10,423 bases of DNA, from positions 1 through 10,423 of the forward strand of contig DAOVTR010000024.1 of NCBI GenBank assembly GCA_030633015.1, given 5' to 3'. The notes beneath the pieces were generated by a model. That model saw nothing but the letters and a program-made list of their open reading frames with translations. It searched no databases and was not told the DNA's origin. Positions 9,570-10,423 of the stretch are shown here, one piece after another. Position numbers and translations under genes: made by a program. The DNA is from Bdellovibrionales bacterium (GTDB lineage Bacteria; Bdellovibrionota; Bacteriovoracia; Bacteriovoracales; Bacteriovoracaceae). The first letter of the stretch is position 1. Each line of letters starts with the position of its first letter.

Positions 9570-9686
9570 TCTTATAAAACCAGAGTACTCACCGCTTATT
9601 TAATTCTATAGTTTTGACTACTCACAAAATGTAAGCAGTAGTATCTTTATACTTGTAAAATTTTTGAAACATAGCAAAATAATAGT
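9570..9686 (+). promoter_or_regulatory. Spacer after atpC with a weak candidate promoter and short repeats
   Basis: This 117-base spacer separates atpC from the lysine-rich gene. TTGACT at 9614-9619 resembles a -35 box; the best partner is TAGTAT at 9639-9644 (19-base gap, 4/6), so the promoter call is weak. TACTCAC occurs twice as a direct repeat (9586-9592 and 9619-9625). The first copy is part of the palindrome GAGTACTC (9583-9590). An imperfect inverted repeat pairs TACT and GCTTA (9586-9598) with TAAGC and AGTA (9632-9643). No hairpin followed by a T-run was found, so there is no convincing terminator for the atp operon. Confidence 0.25.
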
Positions 9687-10423
9687 ATGAACTTTAAGTT
9701 GATACTATCCGTAACATCTGTTTTTTTATTTTTACTAGTGAGTGATTTGGGACTGGATTTATATTTAAAAGCAGCAGAGTTTAAGCATGTTAAGCAAGTA
9801 AAAAGTAACGTGCCAAAATTAAAAGTAGTTCCATTAAAAACTATTAAAAAAAAACAAAGTCAAGAAATTGTAATTAAACAAGAAAAAAAACAGCCAAAGA
9901 AGATAATAATTAAAACTTCTAAGAAAAAAATCATTAAAAAAAATCTAAGAGTATTGTTTGTAAAATTAACACCGAATTATGAGATTAATAATAAGGAATT
10001 ACTGAAACATAATGGGTATAAATTTAAAAAAAGAGTAAAACAAATAAAATGGGCAAGCTATCTTAAGACAAAAAAAAATATTTTTCCTCTGGAGAAAATT
10101 AAAAAGATTGTTCAGATAAAGAAAATTAAAAGGTATGAATTGCAAGATTTAATAAGTCTTAAACAGTCGTCGGTTAAGAAAAATAATTATAAAAAAAAGA
10201 TAATAAAAGCAGGTAAAAACTATAAGATACCAAAAAGAATTATGGTTGCTATCAATCAGATAAAAAATAATAAAAATAAAATATTAACAATAGAAGCGCC
10301 ACAAAAGACGTCTTATTCAATTGCAGTATCTCAATCATTCGCTGATGTTGAGATCGTAAAAATACAAGAGATGCCGGCCAAACTAGTTTTGAGTACTCAT
10401 TCAGAAATGAGTACTCAAAAAAA
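9687..10423 (+). CDS. Unrecognised lysine-rich membrane-anchored or secreted protein, N-terminal part
   Basis: I do not recognise this gene. The frame is open from the ATG at 9687 to the window end, giving 245 residues with no stop. Residues 1-19 (MNFKLILSVTSVFLFLLVS) form a hydrophobic segment after a short basic start, fitting an uncleaved signal anchor or a signal peptide; no clear cleavage site is seen. The following region (about 30-210) is strikingly basic: by my count 56 of 245 residues are Lys and 4 Arg, against 15 Asp/Glu. It has repeated clusters such as KKIIIKTSKKKIIKK and KKNNYKKKIIKAGK. From about 207 the composition becomes more ordinary (EAPQKTSYSIAVSQSFADVEIVKI), possibly the start of a folded domain. 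The ATG is the first in-frame start after a TAG at 9672 but has no clear Shine-Dalgarno sequence. Organisation of membrane segment plus basic linker recalls TonB/TolA-type proteins, but no defining motif is seen. Confidence 0.6.
   Translation, partial: MNFKLILSVTSVFLFLLVSDLGLDLYLKAAEFKHVKQVKSNVPKLKVVPLKTIKKKQSQEIVIKQEKKQPKKIIIKTSKKKIIKKNLRVLFVKLTPNYEINNKELLKHNGYKFKKRVKQIKWASYLKTKKNIFPLEKIKKIVQIKKIKRYELQDLISLKQSSVKKNNYKKKIIKAGKNYKIPKRIMVAINQIKNNKNKILTIEAPQKTSYSIAVSQSFADVEIVKIQEMPAKLVLSTHSEMSTQK
10387..10420. repeat. Perfect 14-bp inverted repeat with two TGAGTACTCA palindromes
   Basis: Arms TTTTGAGTACTCAT (10387-10400) and ATGAGTACTCAAAA (10407-10420) are exact reverse complements around a 6-base loop. 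Each contains the 10-bp palindrome TGAGTACTCA (10390-10399, 10408-10417), spaced 18 bases start to start. In the reading frame this gives two related six-residue units, LSTHSE and MSTQK-. The flanking T- and A-runs are on the wrong sides for an intrinsic terminator on either strand. Function unknown. Confidence 0.75.

Noticed and set aside
10387..10423. Intrinsic terminator at the window edge
   Set aside because: The hairpin is preceded by T and followed by A on either strand, the reverse of what a U-tract terminator needs, and it lies in an open reading frame.

Overview
The window is an AT-rich bacterial chromosome segment with tightly packed genes, all on the + strand. From start to end it holds the 3' part of mnmG, complete rsmG, parA, parB, a small bactofilin gene, a seven-gene ATP synthase operon (b', b, delta, alpha, gamma, beta, epsilon), and the 5' part of an unrecognised, very lysine-rich gene that runs off the end.

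The order mnmG-rsmG-parA-parB-bactofilin-atpF'-atpF-atpHAGDC, the paired b'/b stator subunits, the signal peptide on the b subunit, and the absence of the F0 a and c genes resemble deltaproteobacterial-type genomes. This group includes Bdellovibrionota and Desulfobacterota relatives. With such AT-rich DNA, a Bdellovibrio/Bacteriovorax-like lineage is my best guess, but this is inference from gene order and I cannot identify the species. Campylobacterota share the parA-parB-atpF'-atpFHAGDC order but are not known to me to carry the bactofilin there.

Region 1 (1-1381): mnmG and rsmG, a tRNA wobble-uridine modification enzyme and a 16S rRNA methyltransferase, overlap by 4 bases (GTGA). A near-consensus parS site lies inside the 3' end of rsmG, about 90 bases upstream of parA. 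Region 2 (1423-3553): parA, parB and bactofilin form a chromosome-segregation and cytoskeleton block. ParB should load at the parS site, and ParA should move the ParB-DNA complex; the neighbouring bactofilin may be a scaffold. Gene content and parS suggest that the origin of replication is near, but no oriC is visible here.

Region 3 (3554-3747): a 194-base gap with a candidate sigma70-type promoter leads into region 4 (3748-9569), the ATP synthase operon. Its genes are separated by 7-18 bases, mostly with a recognisable Shine-Dalgarno sequence. It encodes all of F1 plus the peripheral stalk (b', b, delta). The proton channel subunits a and c must be encoded elsewhere.

Region 5 (9570-10423): a 117-base spacer is followed by an open frame for a membrane-anchored, strongly basic protein of unknown function. 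The palindrome GAGTACTC appears once in the spacer and twice in the gene, where the two copies form a perfect 14-bp inverted repeat at the window edge. No tRNA, rRNA, CRISPR array or insertion sequence was seen.
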